DNA of 64,000 bases from Halopseudomonas bauzanensis (GCF_900114735.1 NZ_FOUA01000010.1:18717-82716); one strand, 5' to 3'; shown: positions 49,469 through 60,087, numbered from the stretch's first letter. The notes: a model not told the origin generated them from the sequence alone. Numbers and translations are program-made.

Positions 49469-50674
49469 TCAATCAAAGTCCTGCTTTTCCATCCACGGAA
49501 TGATGCGCTCGAAGGCCTTCTCAAGATTGTCCAGAGAGGTGGAGTAGCTGAGCCGCAGGGCGTTGTTACTGTGATTGCCGAAGGTCTCGCCGGGGATGGT
49601 GCACACGCCGGTTTCCTTGAGCAGCCGCAGTGCCACATGGGTGCCGTTTACGCCTTCGGGCAAGGACGGAAACATGTAGAAAGCACCCTCCGGCTTGTAG
49701 CCCGTGAGGTGGGGTGTGGCCTCGACCAGCTCTATCAGCCGATCCCGACGACGGGTGTATTCCTCCCGCATGTTGTCGATAAAGTCATTGTCGCCGTGCA
49801 GGGCGGCCACCCCGGCCCACTGGAACGGTGTGTTGGCTACCGTGGTGGTGAACATGTGATAGCGCCGCAACATCTTGATGGCCGCCTGGCTGGCGAATAT
49901 CCAGCCGATGCGCATGCCCGCCATGCTGTAGGTTTTGGAAAAGCTGCTGATCACCATGACGTTATCGAGGTCGCTGCAGGTTTCCAGCACTGAAGGGTAT
50001 TCGATACCGTCGTAAATCAGGTGGTCATAGACCTCGTCGCTGATCACCTGAATGTTGCGATAGGCCGCCTCCTGAAGAATGGCGTCGAGGGTTTCCCGCG
50101 GGTAAACGGTGCCGGTCGGGTTGTTGGGGGAATTGAGTACGATGCCATAGGTGTGGGGCTCGATGGCATCAATCACCGCCTGGGGATCGAGTTGGTGGTT
50201 GTTTTCTGCATGAGTAGGTACCGCGGTGACCTCACCGCCATTCATGCGGATCAGTGGGGCATAGAGAATGAAGGACGGGTCGGGCACGATAAAATGCCGG
50301 CCCGGGGCCGACACGGCGGTAAGCGCCAGATAGATGGCCTCGGTGGCGCCCGTGGTGATCAGCACATTCTCCGGGGTCAGCGGTTTCTGGTAGCGGTCTC
50401 CATAATAGGCGGCGAGGCTTTCGAGTAACTGGGGCAGACCGGCGTCCATGGTGTAGCCGGTCTGTCCGGCACGAAGGGCCTCGACGGCGGCGGTGACGAC
50501 ATTGTCCGGGGCCGGCAGATCCGGTTGACCTATGGACAGGTGGATCACGTCCGGCATCGACGCCGCCATGTTGACCATCTTGCGGATGCCCGGCATGGGC
50601 ATGGCGCGCACGGACGGGTGCCACAGCGGATCTTCCGATTCGTACATCTCGATATCGATATTACTCAAAGACAT
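49469..50674 (-). CDS. Class I/II pyridoxal-phosphate aminotransferase
   Basis: 401 residues. The PLP lysine is Lys247 in SSFSKTYSMAGMRIGW, the PLP-Asp/Tyr region is ISDEVYDHLIYDG, and NSPNNPTGTVY is the conserved Asn loop. The substrate is not determined; the sequence is near aspartate/aromatic-type transaminases. It follows the amidase gene after 4 bp on the same strand, so the two may act in one pathway, such as metabolism of an amide-bearing amino acid or its keto-acid amide. That link is inference. Confidence 0.9.
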   Translation of the reverse strand: MSLSNIDIEMYESEDPLWHPSVRAMPMPGIRKMVNMAASMPDVIHLSIGQPDLPAPDNVVTAAVEALRAGQTGYTMDAGLPQLLESLAAYYGDRYQKPLTPENVLITTGATEAIYLALTAVSAPGRHFIVPDPSFILYAPLIRMNGGEVTAVPTHAENNHQLDPQAVIDAIEPHTYGIVLNSPNNPTGTVYPRETLDAILQEAAYRNIQVISDEVYDHLIYDGIEYPSVLETCSDLDNVMVISSFSKTYSMAGMRIGWIFASQAAIKMLRRYHMFTTTVANTPFQWAGVAALHGDNDFIDNMREEYTRRRDRLIELVEATPHLTGYKPEGAFYMFPSLPEGVNGTHVALRLLKETGVCTIPGETFGNHSNNALRLSYSTSLDNLEKAFERIIPWMEKQDFD

Positions 50675-50678
50675 GGCC

Positions 50679-52103
50679 TTACTCCGTCTCAACCCGGGAA
50701 TCGAACAGTGCTGGTCGATGGTCAGTGAGGGGGGCTGCCTGCTGGTAAGCATGACCGGCGCGCAGCACCAGCGCGTCGTTGAACCGGGCGCCGACCAACT
50801 GCAGGCCAATGGGCAGGCCGTCATTGTCAAAACCGCAGGGAACCGACAATCCCGGCTGGCCGGTCATGTTGAAGGGGTAGGTGAACGGGGTCCAGGTGGG
50901 CCAGCGGGTATGGGGCCAATCCTCGGGCACTTCTCGGCCAGTCTTGAAGGCGGTGATCGGCAGGGCCGGGGTCAGTAGCAGGTCGTATTTCTGATGGAAG
51001 TGCGCCATGCGCTCGCGCAGGGCCATGGATTCATTGACCGCTCCCAGGTAATCGAGCATGGACAATTGCGCTGCCTTGTCCGCTACCGCGATCAGTTGCG
51101 GGTCCATCAGGGCGCGTTTTTTTGCCGATAGATCGCGGATGGCGTTGGCGGCGCCGCCATAGAAGAGGTGCCCGAAGGCGCCCAGCGGATCACCAAACCC
51201 AGGATCGACCCGCGTCACCTCTGCCCCCAGCGCGGTAAATACCGCTACCGCCTCGGCCAGTGCAGCTTCCACTGCGGGGTCTACATCGACGAAGCCGAGG
51301 TTAGGACTGTAGGCGATCTTCAGCCCCTTCACTCCGCCTTCCAGCGCCGTCAGGTAGTCGATGGAGCGGCGGGGTACGGCGTTGCTGTCGCGGTGATCGG
51401 CTTCGGTCAGGACGTTCATCATCAACGCGCAGTCTTCCACGGTCCATGCCATGGGGCCGGCATGAGCCAAGGTGCCGAAGGGGCTGGCGGGCCAGTGGGG
51501 TACTTCACCGAAGGAGGGCTTGAGACCGACGATGCCGCAGAAGGCGGCGGGAATGCGGATAGAGCCACCGGCATCGGTGCCCAGTGCCAGAGGCGCCATA
51601 CCCAGTGCCACCGCCACGGCACTGCCGCCGCTCGAGCCGCCTGCGGTTTTGGCTGGATTCCAGGGGTTGTTGGTGACGCCGTCAATGGGATTGTCGGTGA
51701 CGCCTTTCCAGCCCAGCTCCGGGGTGGTGGTCTTACCTATCGGCACAAAACCATGGCGTGCCAGGGCCGCTACTGAAGGGGCGGCCTTGTTCAATGTGGT
51801 GTCCGGGTCGACAGTGTGCGAGCCGCGCCGCGTCGGCCACCAGGGAGTAAGGAAGACATCCTTGACGCCCACCGGCACGCCGTCCAACAGACCCTGCGGC
51901 TCGCCGCGCTGGTAGCGCGTCTCTGATTCTCGGGCGAAATCGAGGCTGGTCTTGCGGTCGACCAGGCAGAAGCCATTGGTATGGCTGTCGAGGCGCTCAA
52001 TCTGATTGAGCATGGCTTCGGAGACTTCTACGGGGGAGAGCTTGCCAGTTCGATAGTAGCCGAGCAGGTCGGTGGCGGTCATGGTCAGGATATCGTTGCG
52101 CAT
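50679..52103 (-). CDS. Amidase-signature enzyme
   Basis: 474 residues. The Ser-cisSer-Lys triad is Lys81 (VGVKDVFL), the serines of [10 protein letters not shown] (157/158) and Ser181 (TDAGGSIRIP). The sequence is a stand-alone amidase, distinct from gatA at 21717, which has lower similarity over the C-terminal half. The ATG at 52103 (MRNDILTMTATDLLGYY) is preferred over an upstream frame extension. Substrate unknown. It is the first gene of a two-gene unit with the aminotransferase. Confidence 0.88.
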   Translation of the reverse strand: MRNDILTMTATDLLGYYRTGKLSPVEVSEAMLNQIERLDSHTNGFCLVDRKTSLDFARESETRYQRGEPQGLLDGVPVGVKDVFLTPWWPTRRGSHTVDPDTTLNKAAPSVAALARHGFVPIGKTTTPELGWKGVTDNPIDGVTNNPWNPAKTAGGSSGGSAVAVALGMAPLALGTDAGGSIRIPAAFCGIVGLKPSFGEVPHWPASPFGTLAHAGPMAWTVEDCALMMNVLTEADHRDSNAVPRRSIDYLTALEGGVKGLKIAYSPNLGFVDVDPAVEAALAEAVAVFTALGAEVTRVDPGFGDPLGAFGHLFYGGAANAIRDLSAKKRALMDPQLIAVADKAAQLSMLDYLGAVNESMALRERMAHFHQKYDLLLTPALPITAFKTGREVPEDWPHTRWPTWTPFTYPFNMTGQPGLSVPCGFDNDGLPIGLQLVGARFNDALVLRAGHAYQQAAPLTDHRPALFDSRVETE

Positions 52104-52195
52104 ATCGCTCCTCCAGTCATAGCCAGTGGGCCGCATTCACGTCGCCCCCCCAGTGTAGTGCAGAAAAGGGAGGGCGGATCAGGGCGGGAGCTATT

Positions 52196-52285
52196 CCTCG
52201 AACAGGCGCCGGCGATGATGTCACTGTTCAGCGTCTCGACCGGTTCGTCGGAGACTACGGTGGGGCCGCGACCTACGTTGAGCAG
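52196..52285 (-). pseudogene. Relic of a D-2-hydroxyacid dehydrogenase
   Basis: Read on the minus strand, this piece encodes LLNVGRGPTVVSDEPVETL followed by NSDIIAGA, the segment around the catalytic Arg of D-2-hydroxyacid dehydrogenases (compare NAGRGGLVDEQALVDSL in the intact gene at 5418). The flanking parts of the family are absent on both sides, and the frame ends shortly after. It looks like the remnant of a gene lost between nhaD and the amidase gene. The match is short and read by eye. Confidence 0.45.
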
Positions 52286-52313
52286 GGGCGCAGCGCGCCC
52301 CGGTAGTCAACGT
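52275..52313 (-). terminator. Hairpin directly after nhaD
   Basis: A GGGGCGC/GCGCCCC stem (52285-52291 and 52295-52301, loop AGC) lies inside a second pair, ACGTTGA/TCAACGT (52275-52281 and 52307-52313). It abuts the nhaD stop codon. No T-run follows on the minus strand. Confidence 0.5.
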
Positions 52314-53684
52314 TCATATGTACATCAGAAAATACACCGCGGCCCCAGCGGTATAGCCGAGGAACGCCAGCAGGCTGACCCGCTTGATGTACCAGAAGAA
52401 CCCGATCCTCTCCATGCCCATGGCCGCCACACCCGCTGCCGAGCCGATGATCAGGCTGCTGCCGCCGGTGCCGGCGCAGAAGGCCAGGAACTGCCAGAAC
52501 CGGCCGTCGGTGACGAACTGGCTGAGCCATTCGGTGTCGGTGGTGGCAGAGGCAAGCATGCCATCGGTGACCGTCGGGTACATCTTCATGGCGCCGGCCA
52601 CCAGTGGCACGTTGTCCACCACGGCGGAGAGCAGGCCGATGGCATAGTTGATGGCAAAGATATTGCCCAGACCATCGCGCAATGCCACAGCGATCTGGCC
52701 CAGGTGGCCCGCCGTTGCCAGGCTGGATACTGCCAGCAGAATACCGAGGAAGAACAGAATGCTCGGCGTATCCACCCGGTGCAGAACGCCGATGACTGAC
52801 AGCGGATGCTTGAGCTCCGGCTTCTTGTCCCGGTGCATGATTTCAGTGGCCACCCACAACACTCCCAGCCCGAACAGAATGCCCATGTATGGCGGCAGGC
52901 CGGTAACGGTCTTGAACACCGGGACGAACAACAGCGCCCCGATACCCATGGCCAGCACCGCATTGCGCTCGCGATCGGTAGTGGCATGACCGCCTTCAGC
53001 GACATGGGCACGTAAACGCGGGCGCGGCGCTTCACCTTTCAAGCGCAGGCTGAGAATGGCCAGCGGAACCAGCAGGCAGACGAGACTGGGCAGGAACAAC
53101 TCGACGACCACCTGTTGCGCGGTGATCTGCCCGCCGATCCAGAGCATGGTGGTGGTGACGTCGCCAATCGGCGACCAGGCACCGCCCGCGTTGGCGGCAA
53201 TAATCACAATCCCTACATACAACCAGCGCTCGGGGCGACCCCGTACCAGTTTGCGCAGCAGCGAGACCATCACGATGGTGGTCGTCAGGTTATCCAGCAC
53301 GGCGGAGAGGAAGAAGGTCAGCAGGCCGATGATCCACAGCAGCGAAACACGCCGGCGTGTGGTGATGCGATCAGTGATGACTTTGAAGCCGCCATGGGCA
53401 TCGATAAGCTCGACGATGGTCATCGCGCCCAGCAGGAAGAACAGGATCTCGGCGATTTCGCCCAGGTGATGACGCAGCGCGCTGACCACGATAGCCGAGG
53501 AGTCGGCAGGGTCATTGCTGCCCAATGCCAGGGTTGGCAGGATCTCGTTGGCACCCAGCACCAGGACCGCCCAGGTCATGGCCGCCGTGAGGAGCGCGGA
53601 AGCCGCTTTGTCGAGTTTGAGGGGGTGTTCCAGCGCGATACATAAATAGCCAACCACAAAGATGACTGCCATCAACACATACAT
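52314..53684 (-). CDS. nhaD: Na+/H+ antiporter NhaD
   Basis: 456-residue inner-membrane antiporter of the ion-transporter superfamily, about 12 membrane segments. The family motif is visible in SAVLDNLTTTIVMVSLLRKL and in NAGGAWSPIGDVTTTMLW. NhaD members are most common in marine and salt-tolerant bacteria, which fits a saline-adapted pseudomonad. The ATG at 53684 has GGAG 8 bp upstream. Confidence 0.92.
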   Translation of the reverse strand: MYVLMAVIFVVGYLCIALEHPLKLDKAASALLTAAMTWAVLVLGANEILPTLALGSNDPADSSAIVVSALRHHLGEIAEILFFLLGAMTIVELIDAHGGFKVITDRITTRRRVSLLWIIGLLTFFLSAVLDNLTTTIVMVSLLRKLVRGRPERWLYVGIVIIAANAGGAWSPIGDVTTTMLWIGGQITAQQVVVELFLPSLVCLLVPLAILSLRLKGEAPRPRLRAHVAEGGHATTDRERNAVLAMGIGALLFVPVFKTVTGLPPYMGILFGLGVLWVATEIMHRDKKPELKHPLSVIGVLHRVDTPSILFFLGILLAVSSLATAGHLGQIAVALRDGLGNIFAINYAIGLLSAVVDNVPLVAGAMKMYPTVTDGMLASATTDTEWLSQFVTDGRFWQFLAFCAGTGGSSLIIGSAAGVAAMGMERIGFFWYIKRVSLLAFLGYTAGAAVYFLMYI

Positions 53685-53860
53685 GAACAAGACTCCGTCT
53701 CGATTTTGAAATCTGCGTGCAGGCGCGGGCCGGCCTGCGGGTCAGGGGCGAGCTGTCGCCGGTGACTGGAATGGGGTGCGCGTATTGTCCGCGTTGCGCG
53801 GGCAGGCTGACTTGTCAGAGATCAATTCTGCACGGTGATATGCACTTGCTATCAGCGTGA

Positions 53861-53882
53861 GCGGCCTGCGAGCGCAGGCCGC
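53861..53882 (-). terminator. Hairpin after the ABC importer operon
   Basis: GCGGCCTGC (53861-53869) pairs perfectly with GCAGGCCGC (53874-53882), loop GAGC. It lies 14 bp past the stop of the ATPase gene on the minus strand and probably ends that operon. No T-run. Confidence 0.55.
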
Positions 53883-53896
53883 GGTATGTTTACCAC

Positions 53897-54691
53897 TTAC
53901 CCCAGCAACAAGGCATCATCCGCCAGCTTTTCCCCGCGCACTTTCTCGAACATGTGCAGCAGGTCAGGGACATCCAGGCCCTTGCGTTCATCGCCAGCGA
54001 CATCCAGCACCACCTGGCCCTGATGCAGCATTACCGTGCGGTCGCCGATATCCAGCGCCTGGCGCATGCTGTGGGTGACCATCATGGTGGTCAGCTGTTT
54101 CTCGGCGACGATGCGCGCGGTCAACTGCAACACGAAGTCCGCGGTGCGCGGATCGAGTGCGGCGGTGTGTTCGTCCAGCAGCAGAATGCGTGACGGCTGC
54201 AATGCGGCCATCAACAGGCTCACAGCCTGACGCTGACCACCGGAGAGCAGCCCGATGCGGTCGGTCAGGCGGTCTTCCAGGCCCAGGCCGAGGGTGGCCA
54301 GGTGGGCGCGGAACTCATCACGCATATCCACGCGCACCGCCCGGCGCAGGCCACGGCGCTGCCCGCGCTGTTGCGCCAGGGCCATGTTTTCCTCGATGGT
54401 CAGGTCTTCGCAGGTGCCCGCCATGGGGTCCTGGAATACCCGCGCCACGCGAGTAGCACGGCTCCAAACCGGCAACCGGGTGACGTCATCGCCATCGATC
54501 AGGATCGCGCCGCTATCCACCGGCAGGTCGCCGGAGACCGCATTGAGAAACGTCGATTTGCCCGCGCCGTTGGTACCGATCACGGTGACGAACTGGCCAG
54601 TGGGAATCTCCAGCGACAGCCCCTGCAGCGCCTTGGTCTCGATCGGCGTGCCGGGGTTGAAGGTGATTTTCAGGTTCTGTGCGCTGAGCAT
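53897..54691 (-). CDS. ABC importer ATP-binding protein (TrpX-type system)
   Basis: 264 residues; Walker A GTNGAGKST at 39-47, signature LLSGGQRQ, Walker B ILLLDEHTAALDP, H-loop VTHSMRQA. The His in DEHTAALD where Pro is usual is characteristic of this importer group. The ATG overlaps the stop of the permease gene, so it is translationally coupled. It is the last gene of the three-gene importer. Confidence 0.92.
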   Translation of the reverse strand: MLSAQNLKITFNPGTPIETKALQGLSLEIPTGQFVTVIGTNGAGKSTFLNAVSGDLPVDSGAILIDGDDVTRLPVWSRATRVARVFQDPMAGTCEDLTIEENMALAQQRGQRRGLRRAVRVDMRDEFRAHLATLGLGLEDRLTDRIGLLSGGQRQAVSLLMAALQPSRILLLDEHTAALDPRTADFVLQLTARIVAEKQLTTMMVTHSMRQALDIGDRTVMLHQGQVVLDVAGDERKGLDVPDLLHMFEKVRGEKLADDALLLG

Positions 54692-55581
54692 CAGACATGC
54701 CTCCTGCGGGTCAGACGTTGCTTGATCAGCGGAATGACCAGCGCAATCACGACCAGCACCGCGGTAATCAGGTTCAGGTCCTGCGCCTGCAGGCCAATGA
54801 AGTCGCTGTTCAGCGCCAGCGCGATGAAGAAGCGATAGATCACCGCACCAATGACCACGGCCAGCGTCAGGTAGAAGATCCGCCGTGCCGGCAGGATGCT
54901 TTCACCGATGATCACCGCAGCCAGACCGATGACGATGGTACCGATACCCATGGAGATATCCGCGCCGCCCTGGGTCTGCACGAACATCGCCCCGGCCAGC
55001 CCGACCAGCGCATTGGAAATGGCCATGCCAAGAATCACCATGGCGCCGGTATTCACACCCTGGGAGCGGCTCATGCGCGGGTTGGAGCCGGTGGCGCGGA
55101 TGGCCAGGCCCTGACGGGTGGTGAAATAGGCATCCAGCAGCAGCTTGGCAGCGATCACCACCATCACCAGGATCAGCGGCCGGGCAATGTAGTCAGCCAG
55201 CCACTGCGGCTGCAGGATGCTGAACATGGTCGGTTCCATGATCAGCGGAATGTTCGGCCGGCCCATGATGCGCAAGTTGATCGAATACAGCGCGATCATC
55301 ATCAGGATACTGGCCAGCAGATCCATGATCTTCAGGTGCACGTTGAGCACCGCGGTAACCATCCCGGCCAGCGCGCCGGCCAGGGTAGCGATGATGGTCG
55401 CCAGAAAAGGGTCCATACCGTTGGCAATCAATACCGCGCAGACCGCGCCACCCAGCGGGAAGCTGCCGTCCACGGTCAGGTCGGGAAAACGCAACAGACG
55501 GAAGGAAATGAAAACACCCAGCGCCACCAGACTGAAGATCAGGCCGACTTCGAGGGCGCCAAACAGGGAAAACAATGACAT
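54691..55581 (-). CDS. ABC importer permease (TrpX-type system, branched-chain type fold)
   Basis: 296 residues with 8-9 predicted membrane segments of the BPD_transp_2 fold; RLLRFPDLTVDGSFPLGGAV near the N-terminus and TGSNPRMSRSQGVNTGAMVI in the cytoplasmic loop are typical of permeases paired with ABC_sub_bind proteins. It follows the binding-protein gene after 59 bp that contain a hairpin. Confidence 0.92.
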   Translation of the reverse strand: MSLFSLFGALEVGLIFSLVALGVFISFRLLRFPDLTVDGSFPLGGAVCAVLIANGMDPFLATIIATLAGALAGMVTAVLNVHLKIMDLLASILMMIALYSINLRIMGRPNIPLIMEPTMFSILQPQWLADYIARPLILVMVVIAAKLLLDAYFTTRQGLAIRATGSNPRMSRSQGVNTGAMVILGMAISNALVGLAGAMFVQTQGGADISMGIGTIVIGLAAVIIGESILPARRIFYLTLAVVIGAVIYRFFIALALNSDFIGLQAQDLNLITAVLVVIALVIPLIKQRLTRRRHV

Positions 55582-55607
55582 GGAATGTTAGGCCTTTGGT
55601 GAACGGC

Positions 55608-55633
55608 TGCGCCGGCGTGGGAGCACCGGCGCA
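55608..55633 (-). promoter_or_regulatory. Intercistronic hairpin between binding-protein and permease genes
   Basis: TGCGCCGG and CCGGCGCA form an 8-bp stem with a 10-base loop, 8 bp after the binding-protein stop. Such structures often hold the abundant binding-protein message at a higher level than that of the membrane parts. The role is inferred. Confidence 0.5.
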
Positions 55634-55640
55634 GGTTGGA

Positions 55641-56612
55641 TCAGTCGATGATCTCGGCGGCCGAGTCGATCAGTTCCTGGGATAGGGTGACACCCTGAGC
55701 CGCAGCGGCGGAACGGTTCAGATACAGGCTCAGCTCACCACTCTTCTGCGGAGCGATGGAGCCGGGCGCTTCACCCTTGAGTACGCGCACAGCCAGTTCA
55801 CCGGCTTGCACGCCATGCTTGAAGTAGTCGATACCCAGCGCAGCGATGGCGCCACGCTTGACGCTATCGGTATCGGAAGCAACCAGCGGGGTCTTGGTAT
55901 CCATGCCGACCTTGACCAGCGACTCGTAGGCGGACACCACGTTGTTGTCGGTGTTGGTGTAGATCACATCGACCTTGCCGACCAGGCTGCGGGCAGCGGA
56001 GCCCACATCTACGGTACGCGGCGCAGCGGCTTCAACCAGGGTCATACCCATGGTTGGCAGCAGTTCGCGCAGACGCTCGACCACGACCACAGAGTTGGCT
56101 TCACCGGGGTTGTAGACCATGCCCACGCGGGTGGCATCGGGCACAACACGCTTGACCAGCTCCATCTGACGGTCCAGTTCCAGCTCATCGGATACGCCAG
56201 TGACGTTGGTGCCGGAAGGCTCCCAGTTACGTACCAGCTGGGCCGCGATCGGATCGGTAACGGCAGCGAATACGGTGGGCACCGACTTGGTGCTGGACAC
56301 CACCGCCTGGGCGGAAGGTGTGGCGATGGCGACGATCACATCCGGGCGATCACCCACAAACTTGCGGGCGATCTGCCCGGCGGTAGCCGTGTTGCCCTGG
56401 GCCGTCTGGTACTGCCACTTGAGGTTGTCGCCGGTATAGCCGGCTTCTTCCAGGGCAGAGCGGACGCCGTCGCGTACCGAGTCCAGCGCCGGGTGCTCGA
56501 CGATGGCAGTAGCCGCCACCGACTTGGTCTCAGCGACCGCGCTGGAGAACGGGGTAGCCAGGCTCACAGCCAGCGCGCCCAGGGACAGCCATTTACTGAT
56601 GGGTGACTTCAT
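55641..56612 (-). CDS. ABC transporter substrate-binding protein (ABC_sub_bind/TrpX family)
   Basis: 323 residues with a signal peptide (cleavage after AVA, residue 27). The ABC_sub_bind pattern is clear: VAIATPSAQAVVSSTKSVPTVF, AVTDPIAAQLV, VGMVYNPGEANSV and IDYFKHGVQAGELAVRVLKG. In streptococci TrpXYZ imports tryptophan; the substrate in pseudomonads is not known. It is the first gene of the operon with the permease and ATPase. Confidence 0.9.
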   Translation of the reverse strand: MKSPISKWLSLGALAVSLATPFSSAVAETKSVAATAIVEHPALDSVRDGVRSALEEAGYTGDNLKWQYQTAQGNTATAGQIARKFVGDRPDVIVAIATPSAQAVVSSTKSVPTVFAAVTDPIAAQLVRNWEPSGTNVTGVSDELELDRQMELVKRVVPDATRVGMVYNPGEANSVVVVERLRELLPTMGMTLVEAAAPRTVDVGSAARSLVGKVDVIYTNTDNNVVSAYESLVKVGMDTKTPLVASDTDSVKRGAIAALGIDYFKHGVQAGELAVRVLKGEAPGSIAPQKSGELSLYLNRSAAAAQGVTLSQELIDSAAEIID

Positions 56613-56692
56613 TGCATTTCCTATCGGGCCGGCAGAGGCCCTGTTTGCTTGTTGTTGTGTCCGTGTTTGATGTCAGAGCCACGGGTTCCAGA

Positions 56693-59542
56693 TTACAGAT
56701 TGGCGATATGCGCCCGTTGTTCGCTGAGCTGGGCCACAGCCTTTTCGGCTTCGGCCAGCTTGGCGCGTTCCTTGTCGATCACCGCCGGCGGCGCCTTGGC
56801 GACAAAGCCCTCGTTGCCGAGTTTACCGCCAATTCGCTTGACCTCGCCTTCCAGGCGACCAATTTCCTTGTCCAGACGGGTCAGTTCGGCGGTCTTGTCG
56901 ATCAGACCGGCCATCGGCACCAGCACTTCCATCTCACCCACCAGCGCGGTAGCGGACAGCGGCGCTTCGTCGCCCTCGGCCAGCACCTGGATGGACGACA
57001 GCTTGGCCAGCTTGCGCAGGAAAGCCTCGTTCTCGTTCAGACGGCGCTGGTCTTCGCTGCCAACCTTGCGCAGCAGCAGTTCCAGCTCCTTGCCCGGAGC
57101 GACGTTCATCTCACCACGGATATTACGCACGCCGAGAATCAGATTCTTCAGCCACTCGATATCACCTTCGGCGGCGCTATCGACACGGCTGTCATCAGCG
57201 ACCGGCCAGGGCTGCAGCATGATGGTGTCGCCAGTCTTGCCGGCCAGCGGGGCGATACGCTGCCAGATTTCTTCGGTGATATAGGGCATGAACGGATGCG
57301 CCAGACGCAGGGCCGTTTCCAGCACGCGCACCAGGGTGCGGCGGGTGCCGCGCAGGCGCTCGGCCGGGGCGTTCTCATCCCACAGCACCGGCTTGGACAG
57401 CTCCAGATACCAGTCGCAGTACTGGTTCCAGATGAACTCGTACAGCGCAGTCGCGGCCAGGTCGAAACGGAACTGATCCAACTGGCGAGTTACTTCCGCC
57501 TCGGTACGCTGCAACTGGGAGATAATCCAGCGGTCGGCCAGGGTCAATTCCACGGGCTCACCATTCACACCTGTGTCCTTGTCCTCGCACTGCATCATCA
57601 CGTAACGCGTAGCGTTCCAGATCTTGTTGCAGAAGTTGCGGTAACCCTCAACCCGGCCCATATCGAACTTGATATCACGACCAGTGGAGGCCAGTGACAG
57701 GTTGGTAAAGCGCAGCGCGTCGGTACCGTAGGCAGCGATGCCCTCGGGGAACTCGGCGCGGGTCTGCTTCTCGATCTTTTCCGCCAGCTTGGGCTGCATC
57801 ATGCCGCTGGTGCGTTTCTGCACCAGCGATTCCAGATCGATACCGTCGATGATATCCAGCGGGTCCAGCACGTTGCCCTTGGACTTGGACATCTTCTGAC
57901 CCTGGCCATCGCGCACCAGACCATGCACATATACCGTCTTGAACGGAATCTGCGCGCTGCCATCGCCATGCTTCATCAGGTGCATGGTCAGCATGATCAT
58001 GCGCGCAACCCAGAAGAAGATGATGTCGAACCCGGTCACCAGCACATCGGTGGGGTGGAAGGTCTTCAGCGCCTCGGTCTGTTCCGGCCAGCCCAGGGTA
58101 GAGAAGGTCCACAGGCCCGAACTGAACCAGGTATCCAGTACGTCTTCATCCTGACGCAGCGGCGCATCGCCCAGATTGTGCTTGGCGCGTACTTCCGCCT
58201 CGTCGCGGCCGACATAGACGTTACCAGCGTCGTCATACCAAGCCGGAATACGGTGTCCCCACCACAGCTGGCGGGAAATACACCAGTCCTGAATGTCGCG
58301 CATCCAGGAGAAATACATGTTCTCGTACTGCTTGGGCACGAACTGGATACGGCCATCTTCCACCGCGGCAATCGCCGGCTCGGCCAGCGGCTTGGTGGAC
58401 ACATACCACTGATCGGTCAACCACGGCTCGATGGCCACGCCAGAGCGGTCGCCCTTGGGCGTCTTCAGGCTGTGCGGCTCGATCTTCTCCAGCAGGCCAG
58501 CAGCATCGAAGTCTTCAACGATCTGCTTGCGGGCAACGAACCGATCCATCCCGGCGTAGGCGGCGGGCAGGGTAGCGTCCACTTCATCATTGACGCTGCC
58601 ATCAATATTGAACACCTGGCCACGGGCCAGAACCGCCGCGTTCTTGTCCAACACGTTGATCAGCGCCAGGTTGTGGCGCTTGCCTACTTCATAGTCGTTG
58701 AAGTCATGGGCTGGGGTGATTTTCACGCAGCCGGTACCGAACTCGGGGTCGCAATAATCGTCACCCACAATCGGAATACGCCGGCCGACCAGCGGCAGCT
58801 CGACGAACTTGCCGATCAGCGCCTGGTAGCGCTCGTCTTCCGGATTCACCGCTACAGCGGTATCACCGAGCACAGTTTCCGGGCGGGTAGTGGCAACGAT
58901 CAGGTAATTCTTGCCATCAGCAGTGGTCGCACCGTCAGCCAGCGGATAACGCAGATGCCACAGCGAACCGGTCTCGTCGTGGTTCTCCACCTCCAGATCG
59001 GAAATGGCCGTATGCAGCTTCGGGTCCCAGTTAACCAGACGCTTGCCACGGTAGATCAGCCCGTCTTCATGCAAGCGCACAAAGGCTTCCTGCACCGCCG
59101 CAGACATACCCTCATCCATGGTGAAGCGCTCACGGCTCCAATCCACCGAACTACCCAGACGACGAATCTGGCGGGTAATGTTGCCGCCGGACTCTTCCTT
59201 CCATTCCCAGACCTTCTCCAGAAACTTGTCCCGGCCCAGATCGTGACGGCTCACACCCTGCGCGCCCAGCTGACGCTCCACCACCATCTGCGTAGCAATA
59301 CCCGCATGGTCGGTACCCGGCTGCCACAGGGTATTGCGACCCTGCATACGGCGGAAACGGATCAGCGCATCCATGATCGAGTTATTGAAGCCATGGCCCA
59401 TGTGCAGGCTACCGGTCACGTTCGGCGGCGGCAGGGCAATGGTGTACGACTCGCCAGAACCCTGCGGAGCAAAATAATTGTTCTGCTCCCAGGTCTGGTA
59501 CCAGGAGGATTCAATAGCGTGGGGCTGGTAGGTTTTATCCAT
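56693..59542 (-). CDS. valS: Valyl-tRNA synthetase
   Basis: Charges tRNA(Val) with valine. 949 residues from the ATG at 59542 ([16 protein letters not shown]). The class I signatures are HMGH (47-50) and KMSKS, the editing domain lies between them, and the C-terminal coiled coil ([20 protein letters not shown]) is present. In most pseudomonads holC lies immediately upstream. It is absent here, and an integron cassette array begins about 600 bp upstream. Confidence 0.97.
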   Translation of the reverse strand: MDKTYQPHAIESSWYQTWEQNNYFAPQGSGESYTIALPPPNVTGSLHMGHGFNNSIMDALIRFRRMQGRNTLWQPGTDHAGIATQMVVERQLGAQGVSRHDLGRDKFLEKVWEWKEESGGNITRQIRRLGSSVDWSRERFTMDEGMSAAVQEAFVRLHEDGLIYRGKRLVNWDPKLHTAISDLEVENHDETGSLWHLRYPLADGATTADGKNYLIVATTRPETVLGDTAVAVNPEDERYQALIGKFVELPLVGRRIPIVGDDYCDPEFGTGCVKITPAHDFNDYEVGKRHNLALINVLDKNAAVLARGQVFNIDGSVNDEVDATLPAAYAGMDRFVARKQIVEDFDAAGLLEKIEPHSLKTPKGDRSGVAIEPWLTDQWYVSTKPLAEPAIAAVEDGRIQFVPKQYENMYFSWMRDIQDWCISRQLWWGHRIPAWYDDAGNVYVGRDEAEVRAKHNLGDAPLRQDEDVLDTWFSSGLWTFSTLGWPEQTEALKTFHPTDVLVTGFDIIFFWVARMIMLTMHLMKHGDGSAQIPFKTVYVHGLVRDGQGQKMSKSKGNVLDPLDIIDGIDLESLVQKRTSGMMQPKLAEKIEKQTRAEFPEGIAAYGTDALRFTNLSLASTGRDIKFDMGRVEGYRNFCNKIWNATRYVMMQCEDKDTGVNGEPVELTLADRWIISQLQRTEAEVTRQLDQFRFDLAATALYEFIWNQYCDWYLELSKPVLWDENAPAERLRGTRRTLVRVLETALRLAHPFMPYITEEIWQRIAPLAGKTGDTIMLQPWPVADDSRVDSAAEGDIEWLKNLILGVRNIRGEMNVAPGKELELLLRKVGSEDQRRLNENEAFLRKLAKLSSIQVLAEGDEAPLSATALVGEMEVLVPMAGLIDKTAELTRLDKEIGRLEGEVKRIGGKLGNEGFVAKAPPAVIDKERAKLAEAEKAVAQLSEQRAHIANL

Positions 59543-60087
59543 GGGTGTTTTGGCTGTCCGGTATATGGCTGGCGACGGTAAAGGGTGCCACGGCAGCTTA
59601 CAGGAGTCCCGCCTGGCCCGCCGATCGGTGGGGCTATATAAAGCAGGAACTCCGCGCGCCATGAGACAGAGTCGCAAAAACAGCCATTATAGCGAGGAGG
59701 GAGGGTGGTCGCATCCTTGTTTGCATGGCGTGCAGAGTGCATTGAACGCCGGTCGAACGCCGCCCCGACATCTGCATTCACACTCTATGACTTTCCGACT
59801 ATGGCCAAGCGCCATTCTCTGGGCTATGTTGACCCCAAAGCATGGATCGCAGCCGTTCCCGCCCAAGGGGCAAGGACAGCCTACCTTCCATACCCGAATT
59901 GAGAGCGTACCGGCTTGCCTGCCTGTTGAGGGTCGGGCGGTAGCGTGCCTGGCGGGGTGGGTTTGTACCCAGTAGTAATGGATTCATGAAAAGACGCAGT
60001 CAAGCGAATACGAGGTGGGCTGTGGTGTGAGCTATAAGTTATTGCTTTTTAAGTATATTTCTGGCGGCGTAACTTCGGTGAAGCGGA
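59543..60087. other. Gene-free stretch between valS and the cassette array
   Basis: 545 bp with no gene I can support on either strand; the short open frames have no recognisable family. The left part must contain the valS promoter. The segment about 59790-59990 has the base composition of the core genome, and I have the impression of having seen similar stretches in other Pseudomonas intergenic regions, but cannot confirm it. The right part, from about 60020, turns AT-rich (GCTATAAGTTATTGC and nearby bases). It is too short to hold an integron integrase (about 1 kb), and no integrase fragment is evident. Confidence 0.6.

Noticed and set aside
59799..59987. A 62-codon minus-strand frame upstream of valS as an integrase remnant
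   Set aside because: None of the tyrosine-recombinase motifs or the integron-specific extra helix can be seen in it.
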